This document shows positions 34,279 through 42,402 of a DNA stretch of 64,000 nucleotides, piece after piece. The position numbers were made by a program, and so were the translations under genes. The notes below the pieces were generated by a model that saw nothing but the letters and a program-made list of their open reading frames with translations, was not told where the DNA came from and made no database searches. The stretch's first letter is position 1. Each line of letters opens with the position of its first letter. The stretch comes from Pseudomonas sp. Irchel s3h17 (GTDB lineage: Bacteria > Pseudomonadota > Gammaproteobacteria > Pseudomonadales > Pseudomonadaceae): NCBI RefSeq assembly GCF_900187505.1, contig NZ_FYDL01000018.1, forward strand, positions 1 to 64,000, in the 5' to 3' direction.

Positions 34279-34576
34279 GTAACAAAACAGTTCAAGCACA
34301 AGGTGAGCGAAGAAAAATGCGTATGACAACTGTTCCTGAATCGGAAAAAACTCACGTGTAAATCGTCATGCGGATGACCGGCCGGCGTAGGCTGAATACC
34401 GGGGACGGGAAGATGACTCGTGAAACCTTTTGGTATCCGGTCGCTGCTCTGGTAGGCCGCGTGCTTGCCAGGCCGTTGCTGGTGAATGCCATTGCTCACG
34501 ACAACCCCCTGGCGCGTTCGGCGCACGCCAGGGGATTTGTGTTGTTCGGTGGCGGGCGAGCCGGGCCCGTTACGCT

Positions 34577-36142
34577 CTATCGATTGAATCGCTCGACCAG
34601 GGAGTACTGGGTGAATGCCGTCTGGGTCAGTTCCTTGCTCAGGTCCGCGGAGTGGCGGGCCTGTTCCGAGGTTTGGTCGGCCAGGTGGGCGATGGTGGTG
34701 ATGTTGCGGCTGATCTCCTCGGCGACGGCGGTCTGCTCTTCGGTGGCGGCGGCGATCTGGGTGGTCATGTCGGTGATGTTGGCCACCGCCTCGCTGATGC
34801 CCACCAGGGCCTTGTCGGCCTCTAGCACCCAGGCTACGCCTTCTTCGGCCTGGCGATGGCCGCTTTCCATGGTCTGTACGGCGTTATGGGATGAGGTCTG
34901 GAGTTTGCTGATCAGGTCATGGATCTGGGTCGTGGACTGGGAGGTGCGCTGCGCCAGTTGGCGAACCTCGTCGGCCACCACCGCGAAGCCCCGGCCCATA
35001 TCGCCGGCGCGTGCCGCTTCGATGGCGGCGTTGAGGGCCAGCAGGTTGGTCTGGTCGGCGATGCCTTTGATGACGTCGACGACGGTGCCGATTTCATTGC
35101 TGTCCCTGGCCAGTTGCGCGACGGTTTGCCCGGTTTCCCCGACGACGGTGGAAAGGCGCTCGATGGCCGCGCGGGTGTCCCGGGCCACGTCGCGTCCGCG
35201 TGCGGTCAGCAGGTTGGCTTCCTGGGTGGCGTCCGCTGTGCGCTGGACATGGCTGGCGACTTCCTGGGTGGTCGCGGCCATCTGGTTGACGGCAGCGGAC
35301 ACTTGCTCGGTTTCGACGCGCTGGCGATCGAGGCCTCTTGAGCTGTCGGCAGCCAGCACGTCGGATTGTCCGGCCAGCCCGCTCAGTTGTTCGGCGGTGT
35401 CCTGCAAGCGCGTCAGGCATGTTTTCAGGCGCGCCGCCTGGCTGACGAAGGCGGCCTCCAGGCGGCCTTGGGGTCCGCGTTCATCGCTGTACATCTGCGC
35501 GATCAGTGCATCGGAGGTGGAAGGCTCGGCCATTTGCAGCAGGCGCAGGGTGCCTTGTTTCTGCCAGCGCGAGGTGAGCAAGCCGAGCGGTACGGCGACG
35601 CCGGCGGTCACGGCAATCGCCACGGGCGCGCTGAGGAACAACCCGCTCATGGTGCCCGCCAGCCCCATGGCCAGGTACGGCAGGCAGTCCAGCAGGGCCG
35701 GTTGCCAGGTGTCCTGGCGGGGGATGGCCGGTTTGCCCTGGGTGATGCGTTTATAGAGGGATTCGCCCCGGCGGATCTGATCGGCTGTGGGCTTGACCCT
35801 GACCGATTCAAAGCCCACCACCCGGCGGCCTTCGAATATTGGCGTGACGTAAGCGTTGACCCAGTAGTGATCGCCGTTTCGGGAGCGGTTCTTGACGATC
35901 CCCATCCACGGACGCCCTTGCTTGAGTGCGCTCCACATATGGGCAAACACGGCCGGGGGCACGTCGGGGTGGCGGACGATGTTTTGCGGCGCGCCAATCA
36001 AATCGGCTCTGTCAAAACCACTGATGTCGACGAAGGCGTCGTTACAGTAGGTAATGACACCGCGGGCGTCGGTCGTGGAGATGAGCTTCTGTTGCGGGGC
36101 AAGCGCAACTTCGCGTTGGGTGACGGGCTGGTTGTTTCTCAT
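34577..36142 (-). CDS. Aer-like PAS-domain methyl-accepting chemotaxis protein
   Basis: The 521-residue receptor has a cytoplasmic PAS domain (residues 20-125: LISTTDARGVITYCNDAFVD, SGFDRADLIGAPQNIVRHPD, RNGDHYWVNAYVTPI). A hydrophobic double segment follows (about 160-205), then the signalling hairpin with the invariant tip (GIADQTNLLALNAAIEAARAG, about residues 375-395). The layout is that of the energy-taxis sensor Aer, which reads redox through FAD; FAD binding is inferred. The start at 36142 has AGGGAG upstream; the alternative adds 13 residues. Confidence 0.92.
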   Translation of the reverse strand: MRNNQPVTQREVALAPQQKLISTTDARGVITYCNDAFVDISGFDRADLIGAPQNIVRHPDVPPAVFAHMWSALKQGRPWMGIVKNRSRNGDHYWVNAYVTPIFEGRRVVGFESVRVKPTADQIRRGESLYKRITQGKPAIPRQDTWQPALLDCLPYLAMGLAGTMSGLFLSAPVAIAVTAGVAVPLGLLTSRWQKQGTLRLLQMAEPSTSDALIAQMYSDERGPQGRLEAAFVSQAARLKTCLTRLQDTAEQLSGLAGQSDVLAADSSRGLDRQRVETEQVSAAVNQMAATTQEVASHVQRTADATQEANLLTARGRDVARDTRAAIERLSTVVGETGQTVAQLARDSNEIGTVVDVIKGIADQTNLLALNAAIEAARAGDMGRGFAVVADEVRQLAQRTSQSTTQIHDLISKLQTSSHNAVQTMESGHRQAEEGVAWVLEADKALVGISEAVANITDMTTQIAAATEEQTAVAEEISRNITTIAHLADQTSEQARHSADLSKELTQTAFTQYSLVERFNR

Positions 36143-36336
36143 TCCTGATGCTCCCTGGGTCCTGTCAAAGGACATCGGCAAGTATCGGGAAAATATGAGC
36201 GAATGTTTCTAAAACTCATTAAATAACAATGAGTTGTATTTACTGTTTGTCCGTGACTTGGCTCCGGGCAGGAAGATTTCCCATGCTATTGAATGACATG
36301 GATAACGGTTTCGGAAGGGGAGTGGCGCTCTATCCC

Positions 36337-36690
36337 CTAGTACCCGCCACCCCCACCGCCGCTGGAGGGCTCCCGTGCTTTTTGCTGTGCATGACTCCAT
36401 TCGGCGCAGGTCATGAATCCCGTGTGATCGACCTTGCCGTAACTGTCAAAACTGACGCTGTAGGTGTGTTTGTGTTCCGCCTGGGTCAGCAGGTAGTCAA
36501 AGCAACTGCCAGGCTCGACGGTGCGTTCGCTGATGGACAGGGGCTTACCGCCGATCTGCTGGACCTGATCCTTGCTCATGCCGTTTTCGACGTTGGCGAA
36601 CAGCGGTTGGTCCCGATAGATCTGAGCGTAGGAAGTGCATCCCGCCACCGTCGAAAATCCGACGAGCAGTGCGACGAGGGGTATGTTCAT
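36337..36690 (-). CDS. osmE: OsmE-family osmotically inducible lipoprotein
   Basis: The 117-residue precursor has a lipobox VAGC (Cys18) and the SmpA/OmlA-like core seen in OsmE (YRDQPLFANVENGMSKDQVQ, IGGKPLSIS, GSCFDYLL), ending in a glycine-rich tail (SSGGGGGGY). It is anchored to the envelope and expected to rise in osmotic or stationary stress. GGGAG precedes the ATG at 36690. Confidence 0.88.
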   Translation of the reverse strand: MNIPLVALLVGFSTVAGCTSYAQIYRDQPLFANVENGMSKDQVQQIGGKPLSISERTVEPGSCFDYLLTQAEHKHTYSVSFDSYGKVDHTGFMTCAEWSHAQQKAREPSSGGGGGGY

Positions 36691-36817
36691 GGCCGGGCTC
36701 CCGGAGTGAGTACCGCGAAGAGACACCTGGGTGCATCAGTTCAAGTAAAGTCGAGTTCGGCGGGGTTCGCCAAATCGTCTCGGGGGCTCCGAGGGGCGGG
36801 AAGGGCAGGCAACAAAA

Positions 36818-37015
36818 AGCCCGCGCAATGGCGCAATGCTGTTCAATTAAGCGAACGCCGACCTTTGTAGGAGCGAGCGCGCTCGCGATGAACTCAAGAA
36901 CTACGTGATTACTCAGAAAGTACGCGTAATCGTTAACGTCCATCGCGAGCTAGCTCGCTCCTACAATTGCGACCTCATCACCTTAACTGAACAGCATTGC
37001 GCGCAATGGCGGGCT
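36818..37015. mobile_element. 166-bp REPIN-containing element inserted in a terminator-like hairpin, copy 1
   Basis: The element (36834-36999) has 18-bp near-perfect terminal inverted repeats (CAATGCTGTTCAATTAAG ... CTTAACTGAACAGCATTG). Inside is an inverted REP pair (TGTAGGAGCGAGC...GCTCGCTCCTACA). It is flanked by a 12-bp direct repeat CGCGCAATGGCG (36822-36833 and 37000-37011). Removing element and one repeat restores the hairpin AGCCCGC-GCAATG-GCGGGCT. No coding capacity. A second copy of identical length lies at 39333. Confidence 0.85.
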
Positions 37016-37238
37016 GTCTGTTTGGGGGGCTGGTTCCATCAGCGAGGCGGAGTGTGCTCTGTGGACCTTGCCCAAGCAACGGTCAGGCGACGAAATGCCA
37101 AGGTAGAAGGCACGGTCGATCAATGGCGCCCGGGCGGTATTCACACACGCCTGGCGGGTACGGCCTCAAGCTTTCGCAGGGGCTGGATGTCTACCCGATG
37201 TGAAGCTACATTTCTCCTTTTGACGACAAGGAACCATC

Positions 37239-37574
37239 ATGCGGATATGGGCAGTGGCGCTTGCAGGCGCGGTGTTGGCCGGATGTTCATTGCCGACGTC
37301 CCTGGTGCCGGGCGAACCGAATGTCAGCAAGGTATCGGCCAAGCCTCCCAAGGAGTACGCCGCTTGCGTGCTGCCGCTCTGGCAGCGAGAGATCCCGAAG
37401 ACCACCCAGGTCTCGATCTCCAACGGATTCAGGATCAACGCCCCCAGTATCATCACCGCCGATGAAATCCTCGACATCGTCAAGTACAAGGACGGTAGCC
37501 GGGTGTCGCTCTATCAAGGACCGCCATGGGCCAAGACCGATGCGCTGCGCAAGGCGGTACGCAATTGCCTGTAG
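37239..37574 (+). CDS. Hypothetical lipoprotein
   Basis: The 111-residue protein has a lipoprotein signal (MRIWAVALAGAVLAGC, Cys16) and a small domain I do not recognise (SKPPKEYAAC-like start, then KTTQVSISNGFRINAPSIIT, YKDGSRVSLYQ, two further Cys at about 43 and 110 that could form a disulfide). AAGGAAC precedes the ATG. Probably outer-membrane anchored; Asp/Glu at +2 retention is absent (Ser17). Confidence 0.8.
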   Translation: MRIWAVALAGAVLAGCSLPTSLVPGEPNVSKVSAKPPKEYAACVLPLWQREIPKTTQVSISNGFRINAPSIITADEILDIVKYKDGSRVSLYQGPPWAKTDALRKAVRNCL

Positions 37575-37620
37575 TTCGCAGGCCTTGCCCGGTGACAAGG
37601 TGAAGGGCGTTTGCTGTCGG

Positions 37621-37815
37621 TCAAGGGTTCGCTTGAGTCTCACAGACGAAGTAATTGCTCTGGCGATTCTTGGCGGTGAGGTCTTTTGTCAGCTGCTTGG
37701 CCGCCGCGACACACCGAGCATAGCCGTCGGGCTGGGCCCAATGCTCAAGGGGGATCACCTGGCAATCTGTGCGCGATGCGTCCGTGCACAGGTACAGCAG
37801 TAAAAACACCGTCAT
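37621..37815 (-). CDS. Small hypothetical exported protein
   Basis: 64 residues with a hydrophobic start (MTVFLLLYLCTDA) and four Cys, ending SNYFVCETQANP. Composition and regular Cys spacing look like a real small periplasmic protein rather than chance. An AGGGG lies upstream of the ATG. Not assigned to a family; convergent with the preceding lipoprotein gene. Confidence 0.5.
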   Translation of the reverse strand: MTVFLLLYLCTDASRTDCQVIPLEHWAQPDGYARCVAAAKQLTKDLTAKNRQSNYFVCETQANP

Positions 37816-37937
37816 ACAGACCCCTGCACGTTCGATATCGCAATCGGTGGCGCAATTCGTGCCTCAAGTCTTCAGTATGTACGTCTCAATGACTTCGGCC
37901 AGTTCGCGGCCGATTTCCAGCCCATCAAGGACAGTTC

Positions 37938-38258
37938 ATGATTATCACCACGACCCACTCCATCGAAGGCCGGCAGATTGCGGCGTACCTGGACATCGTC
38001 AGCGCGGAGTCCGTGCAGGGCATCAACGTCGTACGGGATATTTTCGCCGGGATGCGCGACTTTTTCGGTGGGCGTTCGCAGACGCTGGAACGCGCGTTGA
38101 AGGATGCGCGGGCCCAGGCAACGGAAGAACTCAAGGAGCGCGCGCGGAGTGTGCAGGCCGATGCCGTGGTCGGGGTGCACTACGAAATCAGCATTCCCTC
38201 CGGCAAGGGCAGTATGTTGATGGTCTTTGTGACGGGGACGGCGGTCAGGCTCAAGTAG
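37938..38258 (+). CDS. YbjQ-family (heavy-metal-binding domain-like) protein
   Basis: The 106-residue protein matches the YbjQ/DUF74 family (TTTHSIEGRQIAAYLDIVSA; GGRSQTLERALKDARAQA; ADAVVGVHYEIS). It forms small pentamers in homologues; function unknown. AAGGACA precedes the ATG. Confidence 0.9.
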   Translation: MIITTTHSIEGRQIAAYLDIVSAESVQGINVVRDIFAGMRDFFGGRSQTLERALKDARAQATEELKERARSVQADAVVGVHYEISIPSGKGSMLMVFVTGTAVRLK

Positions 38259-38398
38259 GCGGCGTGACCGTTTGTCGGGTGTTAAGGTTTTGAAACAATA
38301 GTCCATTAATGACCGGCTAGTCTCAGTCTTCTTGAAGGTCGGTGCTTTTTAGGCAATCAGTTGCTTGCCGGTATTGACCTGTCTGGAGGAGCAGGGAG

Positions 38399-38605
38399 AT
38401 GAGCGATCCTTACATCGAAGATGATGGAGCGGAGTATCCAGTGAATAATTGCGTGCGCTGCGGGCAGACGGATTACGTTTCGAGTTTTGCTGGAGTACCG
38501 GCCGAACCGGGCCATGCACGTCTGTCGACAGTGACCAGGGCCACGGCAAAGCCGTTTATGCCCAAGGTGGCGGCCCCTGTGCGCAAGCCAGTCGCTAAAG
38601 TGTAG
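38399..38605 (+). CDS. Small hypothetical protein with CxxC
   Basis: 68 residues with a very strong ribosome site (GGAGGAGCAGGGAG) five bases before the ATG. The N-terminus is acidic, with NNCVRCGQ. The tail is Lys/Pro/Ala-rich (VAAPVRKPVAKV). No family recognised. It lies alone; 38606-38767 downstream has no gene. Confidence 0.6.
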   Translation: MSDPYIEDDGAEYPVNNCVRCGQTDYVSSFAGVPAEPGHARLSTVTRATAKPFMPKVAAPVRKPVAKV

Positions 38606-38767
38606 GCAGGCCCGGCCAAAGAGCGGTTTTCTGTGGGTGGAGTTCGTTACGGCAAGCGTTGTCACACTGTGTAACTGTGTATCTGGTTTGTCGGACGAGA
38701 GATTTTCTTTCACGTTTCTTTCACAAGCGCATCAGTAGGCTCAGGTCATCCGTTAAAAGCAATCTTC

Positions 38768-38797
38768 TCAGCCCGTTCCCCAGCGGGCTTTTTTTTG
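38768..38797 (+). terminator. Rho-independent terminator
   Basis: AGCCCG-TTCCCCAG-CGGGCT followed by eight T. It could end the 38399 transcript or an unannotated short RNA in 38606-38767. Confidence 0.75.
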
Positions 38798-38931
38798 CCT
38801 GCGATAAAACTCTTGGCGTAAATGCTGTCAAACTTGCGCGCTCAGGAAGGAGGGCCGGGTTCCGGAGTGAACAACCCCCTTTCCAGGCATCCCGTTTTTT
38901 ACTGTTCAGTACACTGTTTGAGGTTTATGTC

Positions 38932-39285
38932 ATGCGTTTAACTCTGCCTGCTCTGGTTTTGGGGCTTTTGGTCGCTCAAGGTGCGATGGCCAGTGACGGC
39001 ACCGCAGCACTGGGTGGCGGTCTTGGTGGCGCGCTGGGTAACGCAGTGGGTCACAAGCTGGGCGGTAGCACCGGTGCTGCGATCGGCGCAGGTGTCGCAG
39101 GCGCGGCCGGTGGTGCGGCTGGCGCAAGCAAAGGCAGCCGTACCGAAGCCGCCATTGGCGGTGGTATCGGTGCTGCCGGTGGTTCGGTGATCGGCAACAA
39201 GCTGGGCGGCAAGTCCGGCTCCACCATCGGTGCAGGCATCGGCGGTGCGGCGGGTAGCGCAGTGGGTAGCAAAATGGCCAAGTAG
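38932..39285 (+). CDS. Glycine-zipper protein (exported)
   Basis: The 117-residue precursor has a signal peptide (MRLTLPALVLGLLVAQGAMA). A body made almost entirely of Gly/Ala zipper repeats follows (GGLGGALGNAVGHKLGG; GAAIGAGVAGAAGGAAG; GGSVIGNKLGGKSGSTIG), as in YMGG-like membrane-associated stress proteins. GAGG lies upstream of the ATG at 38932. An upstream in-frame reading (from 38659) has no support. Confidence 0.85.
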   Translation: MRLTLPALVLGLLVAQGAMASDGTAALGGGLGGALGNAVGHKLGGSTGAAIGAGVAGAAGGAAGASKGSRTEAAIGGGIGAAGGSVIGNKLGGKSGSTIGAGIGGAAGSAVGSKMAK

Positions 39286-39318
39286 GGTCACTGATCCTGG
39301 CGGCTCGATGTACAAGAA

Positions 39319-39518
39319 CCCGGCGAATGCCGTAATGCTGTTCAGTTAAGGAAATGAGACCGCACGTGTAGGAGCGAGCGTGCTCGCGATGAACTCAAGA
39401 ACCACGCGTTTATTCAGAAAATACGCGTAATCGTTGACGTCCATCGCGAGCGCGCTCGCTTCTACACAGGTCGGCGTTCGTTTAACTGAACAGCATTACG
39501 GCGAATGCCGGGTTTTTT
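39319..39518. mobile_element. 166-bp REPIN-containing element inserted in a terminator hairpin, copy 2
   Basis: The element (39333-39498) has terminal repeats TAATGCTGTTCAGTTAAG ... TTTAACTGAACAGCATTA and an internal inverted REP pair. It is flanked by the 12-bp direct repeat CGGCGAATGCCG (39321-39332 and 39499-39510). Joined without it, the ends give the perfect terminator AACCCGGCGAATGCCGGGTTTTTTT. The lateral arms are in the opposite order to copy 1, whereas the core keeps its orientation. It follows the glycine-zipper gene. No other gene exists in 39286-39748. Confidence 0.87.
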
Positions 39519-39748
39519 TTATGACGTTCTACAAGGCATTCCACACGCACGGGAGTGAGCGCCGTGTCGTCTGCGCCCGGGACTTGATCTGGACAACGAT
39601 CTGAAGGGTGGGGGCGTAAACAGTTGCTGGATGTAAATCAGGCTCGCTATGCTGCTGAACCCTTTAATCGATGGTGACAGGGGTGATCAGGACGATGGCC
39701 GTACCTGAGCCGTTCCCGGAATGTTGTGTTGATAACGGATCAGAAGCG

Positions 39749-40441
39749 ATGAATGCACCGCTGGATGTGGGCCCGATCAAGGCCGTGATATTCGATATGG
39801 ATGGTCTGTTGCTCGACACCGAGGGCATTTACACCGAGGTCACGCAGATCATTGCGCAACGCTACGGTCGCACGTTCGACTGGAGCATCAAGCAAAACAT
39901 CATCGGCCGTGGCGCGGCGGACCTGGCGCGCTATGTGGTGCAGGCGCTGGAGCTACCGATCAGCGCCGAAGAGTTTCTGGTGATCCGCGAACCCTTGATG
40001 CGCGAGCGCTTTCCACGTGCGCCGGCGATGCCGGGGGCGCGGGAGTTGGTGGAGCACCTGAAGGCCAACAACATTCCAATCGCCGTGGGCACCAGTTCTT
40101 CGAGCCAGTCCTTCGCGCAGAAAACCACGCAGCACCGTGACTGGTTTGCACTGTTCGATACCATCGTGACCGCTGACGATCCCGAGGTGGGCGCGGCCAA
40201 GCCGGCGCCGGATATTTTCCTGACGGCAGCCCGACGCCTGGGCGTGGCGCCTGCAGACTGCCTGGTCTTCGAGGACTCACCCTTTGGTGTCACCGCCGCG
40301 AAAGCCGCGGGGATGACGGCGGTCGCGGTACCGGACGCGGCGATGGCGGACGAAAAGTACGCCCATGCCGATCGCATCCTGCGTTCGTTGAAGGCCTTTG
40401 CGCCGCAGGCGTATGGCCTGCCGGTGCTTGAACTGGCATGA
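39749..40441 (+). CDS. HAD-superfamily phosphatase (HDHD1 / phosphoglucomutase-like)
   Basis: The 230-residue HAD hydrolase has motif I AVIFDMDGLLLDTE (catalytic Asp near residue 16), motif II (AVGTSSSSQSF), motif III Lys (AAKPAPDIF) and motif IV (CLVFEDSPFGVTAAKAAG). It resembles pseudouridine-5'-phosphatase and GS1-like phosphatases; the substrate is uncertain. The start at 39749 is chosen because it begins just before the core. Upstream ATGs at 39671 and 39695 have poor support. Confidence 0.88.
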   Translation: MNAPLDVGPIKAVIFDMDGLLLDTEGIYTEVTQIIAQRYGRTFDWSIKQNIIGRGAADLARYVVQALELPISAEEFLVIREPLMRERFPRAPAMPGARELVEHLKANNIPIAVGTSSSSQSFAQKTTQHRDWFALFDTIVTADDPEVGAAKPAPDIFLTAARRLGVAPADCLVFEDSPFGVTAAKAAGMTAVAVPDAAMADEKYAHADRILRSLKAFAPQAYGLPVLELA

Positions 40442-40459
40442 CGGGCTAAGGCTCGACAG

Positions 40460-40501
40460 CAAAACGCCGGGTGACCTGATGGAGGTGACCCGGCGTTTTG
40501 C
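40460..40501. terminator. Bidirectional terminator
   Basis: GCAAAACGCCGGGT and ACCCGGCGTTTTGC around a short spacer. The AAAA/TTTT edges serve both the HAD gene and the convergent SDR gene. Confidence 0.85.
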
Positions 40502-40519
40502 TTTAAGGGGGATCGTGGA

Positions 40520-41266
40520 TCAGGCGCCAAACCCACCGTCGATGGTCAGGCTGGCTCCGGTGATGTATCCGGCTTCGGGGCCAACGAGGTAGGCGACAAA
40601 ACTGGCGATCTCGGCGGCGGTGCCGTAGCGCCCGACGGCCATCAGCGGGATCAGGCTATCGGCAAACTCACCATGGGCCGGGTTCATGTCGGTGTCGACC
40701 GGGCCGGGCTGTACATTGTTGATGGTGATCCCCCGTGGTCCGAGGTCGCGGGCCAGGCCTTTGGTCAGGCCCACCAGTGCGGCTTTGCTCATGGCGTAGG
40801 GACCGCCGCCGGCGAAGGGCATGCGGTCGGCGTTGGTGCTGCCGATATTGATGATGCGCCCCCCTTCGGTCATGTGCCTGGCGGCTTCCTGAGTGGCGAT
40901 GAACACGCTGCGCACGTTAATGGCCAGGGTCTGGTCGAAGTCTTCGAGCTTGAATTCTGGCAGTGGGGCAACCGCCAGCACACCGGCGTTGTTGACCAGG
41001 ATGTCCAGTCGCCCGAAGGTTTCGGCCGTGGTGTTGACGGCATGGCGGATGGCATCGGCATCGGCGCTGTCCGCCTTGATGGCCAATGCTTTGCCACCGC
41101 TGGCGGTGATGCTGTCCTGCAACTCCCGGGCCTTGGCGCTGGAGCTGACGTAGGTAAAGGCGACGGTGGCGCCTTCAGCAGCCAGGCGCTTGACGATGGC
41201 GGCACCGATGCCGCGGGAGCCGCCCTGGATCAGAGCAACTTTACCGCTGAGGTGTTGAGTGGTCAT
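40520..41266 (-). CDS. SDR-family oxidoreductase
   Basis: The 248-residue classical short-chain dehydrogenase has the NAD(P) motif GGSRGIGAAI, NNAG (about residue 90), catalytic Ser (IGSTNADRM), and YxxxK (PYAMSKAA). The Arg near the first strand suggests NADPH. GGAGAT precedes the ATG at 41266. It is divergent from a LysR regulator across 125 bp, which likely controls it. Confidence 0.92.
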   Translation of the reverse strand: MTTQHLSGKVALIQGGSRGIGAAIVKRLAAEGATVAFTYVSSSAKARELQDSITASGGKALAIKADSADADAIRHAVNTTAETFGRLDILVNNAGVLAVAPLPEFKLEDFDQTLAINVRSVFIATQEAARHMTEGGRIINIGSTNADRMPFAGGGPYAMSKAALVGLTKGLARDLGPRGITINNVQPGPVDTDMNPAHGEFADSLIPLMAVGRYGTAAEIASFVAYLVGPEAGYITGASLTIDGGFGA

Positions 41267-41365
41267 GTCGATCTCCAATGTCCCGGGGCGAGCTGCCTCG
41301 GTTGATGGCGCCCAGTATCGAAGGTCGATTACCTGCTGTGTAGGCGGTAATTGCGATAGTCTGTG

Positions 41366-41380
41366 TAAACTAAAAGTTTA
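41366..41380. promoter_or_regulatory. Palindrome TAAACT-AAA-AGTTTA in the SDR-LysR promoter region
   Basis: A perfect 6-3-6 palindrome 12 bp before the LysR start and about 100 bp before the SDR start, within the divergent region. A LysR box is the simplest explanation. Confidence 0.6.
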
Positions 41381-41391
41381 TAGTGGTGGCC

Positions 41392-42315
41392 ATGGAGACC
41401 TTTAGCAGCATTGAATGCTTCGTGCGCAGCGCCGAGGTCGGCAGCTTTGCCGAAGCTGCGCGGCGCTTGAGCCTGACCCCGGCGGCGGTCGGCAAGAGCG
41501 TCGCCAAGCTGGAAGCGCGCCTGGGTGTCCGGCTGTTTCAGCGCAGCACCCGCAGCCTGACGCTGACGGAGGCCGGTCAGTTGTTTCTCGGTGAGGTCTG
41601 CGCCAGTCTGCAGACGATCCAGAATGCGGTGGCCAATCTGGCCAGTGCCGAAGGTCAGCCGGTCGGGACCCTTAAAGTCAGCATGGGCACGGTTTTCGGG
41701 CGCCTGTACATCGTGCCGTTGCTGGGTGAGTTCTTGCGGCGCTTCCCGGCGATCAACCCGGATTGGCATTTCGATAATCGCCAGGTCGATTTGATCGGGC
41801 AGGGGTTCGACGCCGCGATAGGCGGTGGCTTTGAGCTGCCCCAAGGGGTGGTGGCGCGCAAGCTGACCCCGGCCCATCGCGTGCTGGTGGCCTCCAGGGA
41901 GTACCTGGCGCGCCATCCCGAGGTGATCGAACCAGACGATCTCAAGCACCACGACGGTATCCTGATTCGCTCGCCGCAAACCGGTCGCGTGCGCTCCTGG
42001 CAACTGACCCGTCAAGGCCAGCAGCACAGCCCGCTGGTGCTCAAGGCGCGGATGACCATGAGTGACTCGGAAGCGGCCTGCGCCACGGCGACCCAGGGCT
42101 TGGGTATTGCCCTGGTGAGCATGCCGTTCGCAGTGGGGTATCTGGAGGCGGGGACCTTGCTGCGGGTGTTGCCGGAGTGGTACGTCGATGACGGCAACAT
42201 CTCGATCTATTACGCCGAACACAAGCTGCTGCCGGGCAAGACCCGGGTCTTTGTGGATTTCATCATCGAGCAATTTACCGGGCAGCAGCTGGCACAGCGC
42301 TTCAGTGCGGTGTGA
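41392..42315 (+). CDS. LysR-family transcriptional regulator
   Basis: The 307-residue LysR protein has an N-terminal winged HTH (METFSSIECFVRSAEVGSFA, RRLSLTPAAVGKSVAKLEAR, LFQRSTRSLTLTEAG) and an effector-binding domain (about 95-300). It is of the branch that often regulates divergent SDR dehydrogenases. ATG at 41392 is preferred; a GTG three codons earlier has no better ribosome site. Confidence 0.92.
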   Translation: METFSSIECFVRSAEVGSFAEAARRLSLTPAAVGKSVAKLEARLGVRLFQRSTRSLTLTEAGQLFLGEVCASLQTIQNAVANLASAEGQPVGTLKVSMGTVFGRLYIVPLLGEFLRRFPAINPDWHFDNRQVDLIGQGFDAAIGGGFELPQGVVARKLTPAHRVLVASREYLARHPEVIEPDDLKHHDGILIRSPQTGRVRSWQLTRQGQQHSPLVLKARMTMSDSEAACATATQGLGIALVSMPFAVGYLEAGTLLRVLPEWYVDDGNISIYYAEHKLLPGKTRVFVDFIIEQFTGQQLAQRFSAV

Positions 42316-42402
42316 GCCGGGCTCGAAATCGAGGTGAGGCATTCGCGAGCAGGCTCATACCCTCAGGGGGGGCGAGCCTGCTTCTGCAGGAGGAGAGGAG
42401 GG

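Noticed and set aside
37239..37574. Alternative frame reading through the lipoprotein gene (starting 37261)
   Set aside because: The lipobox frame at 37239 has signal peptide, ribosome site and regular composition; the other frame is Arg-rich and lacks a start site.
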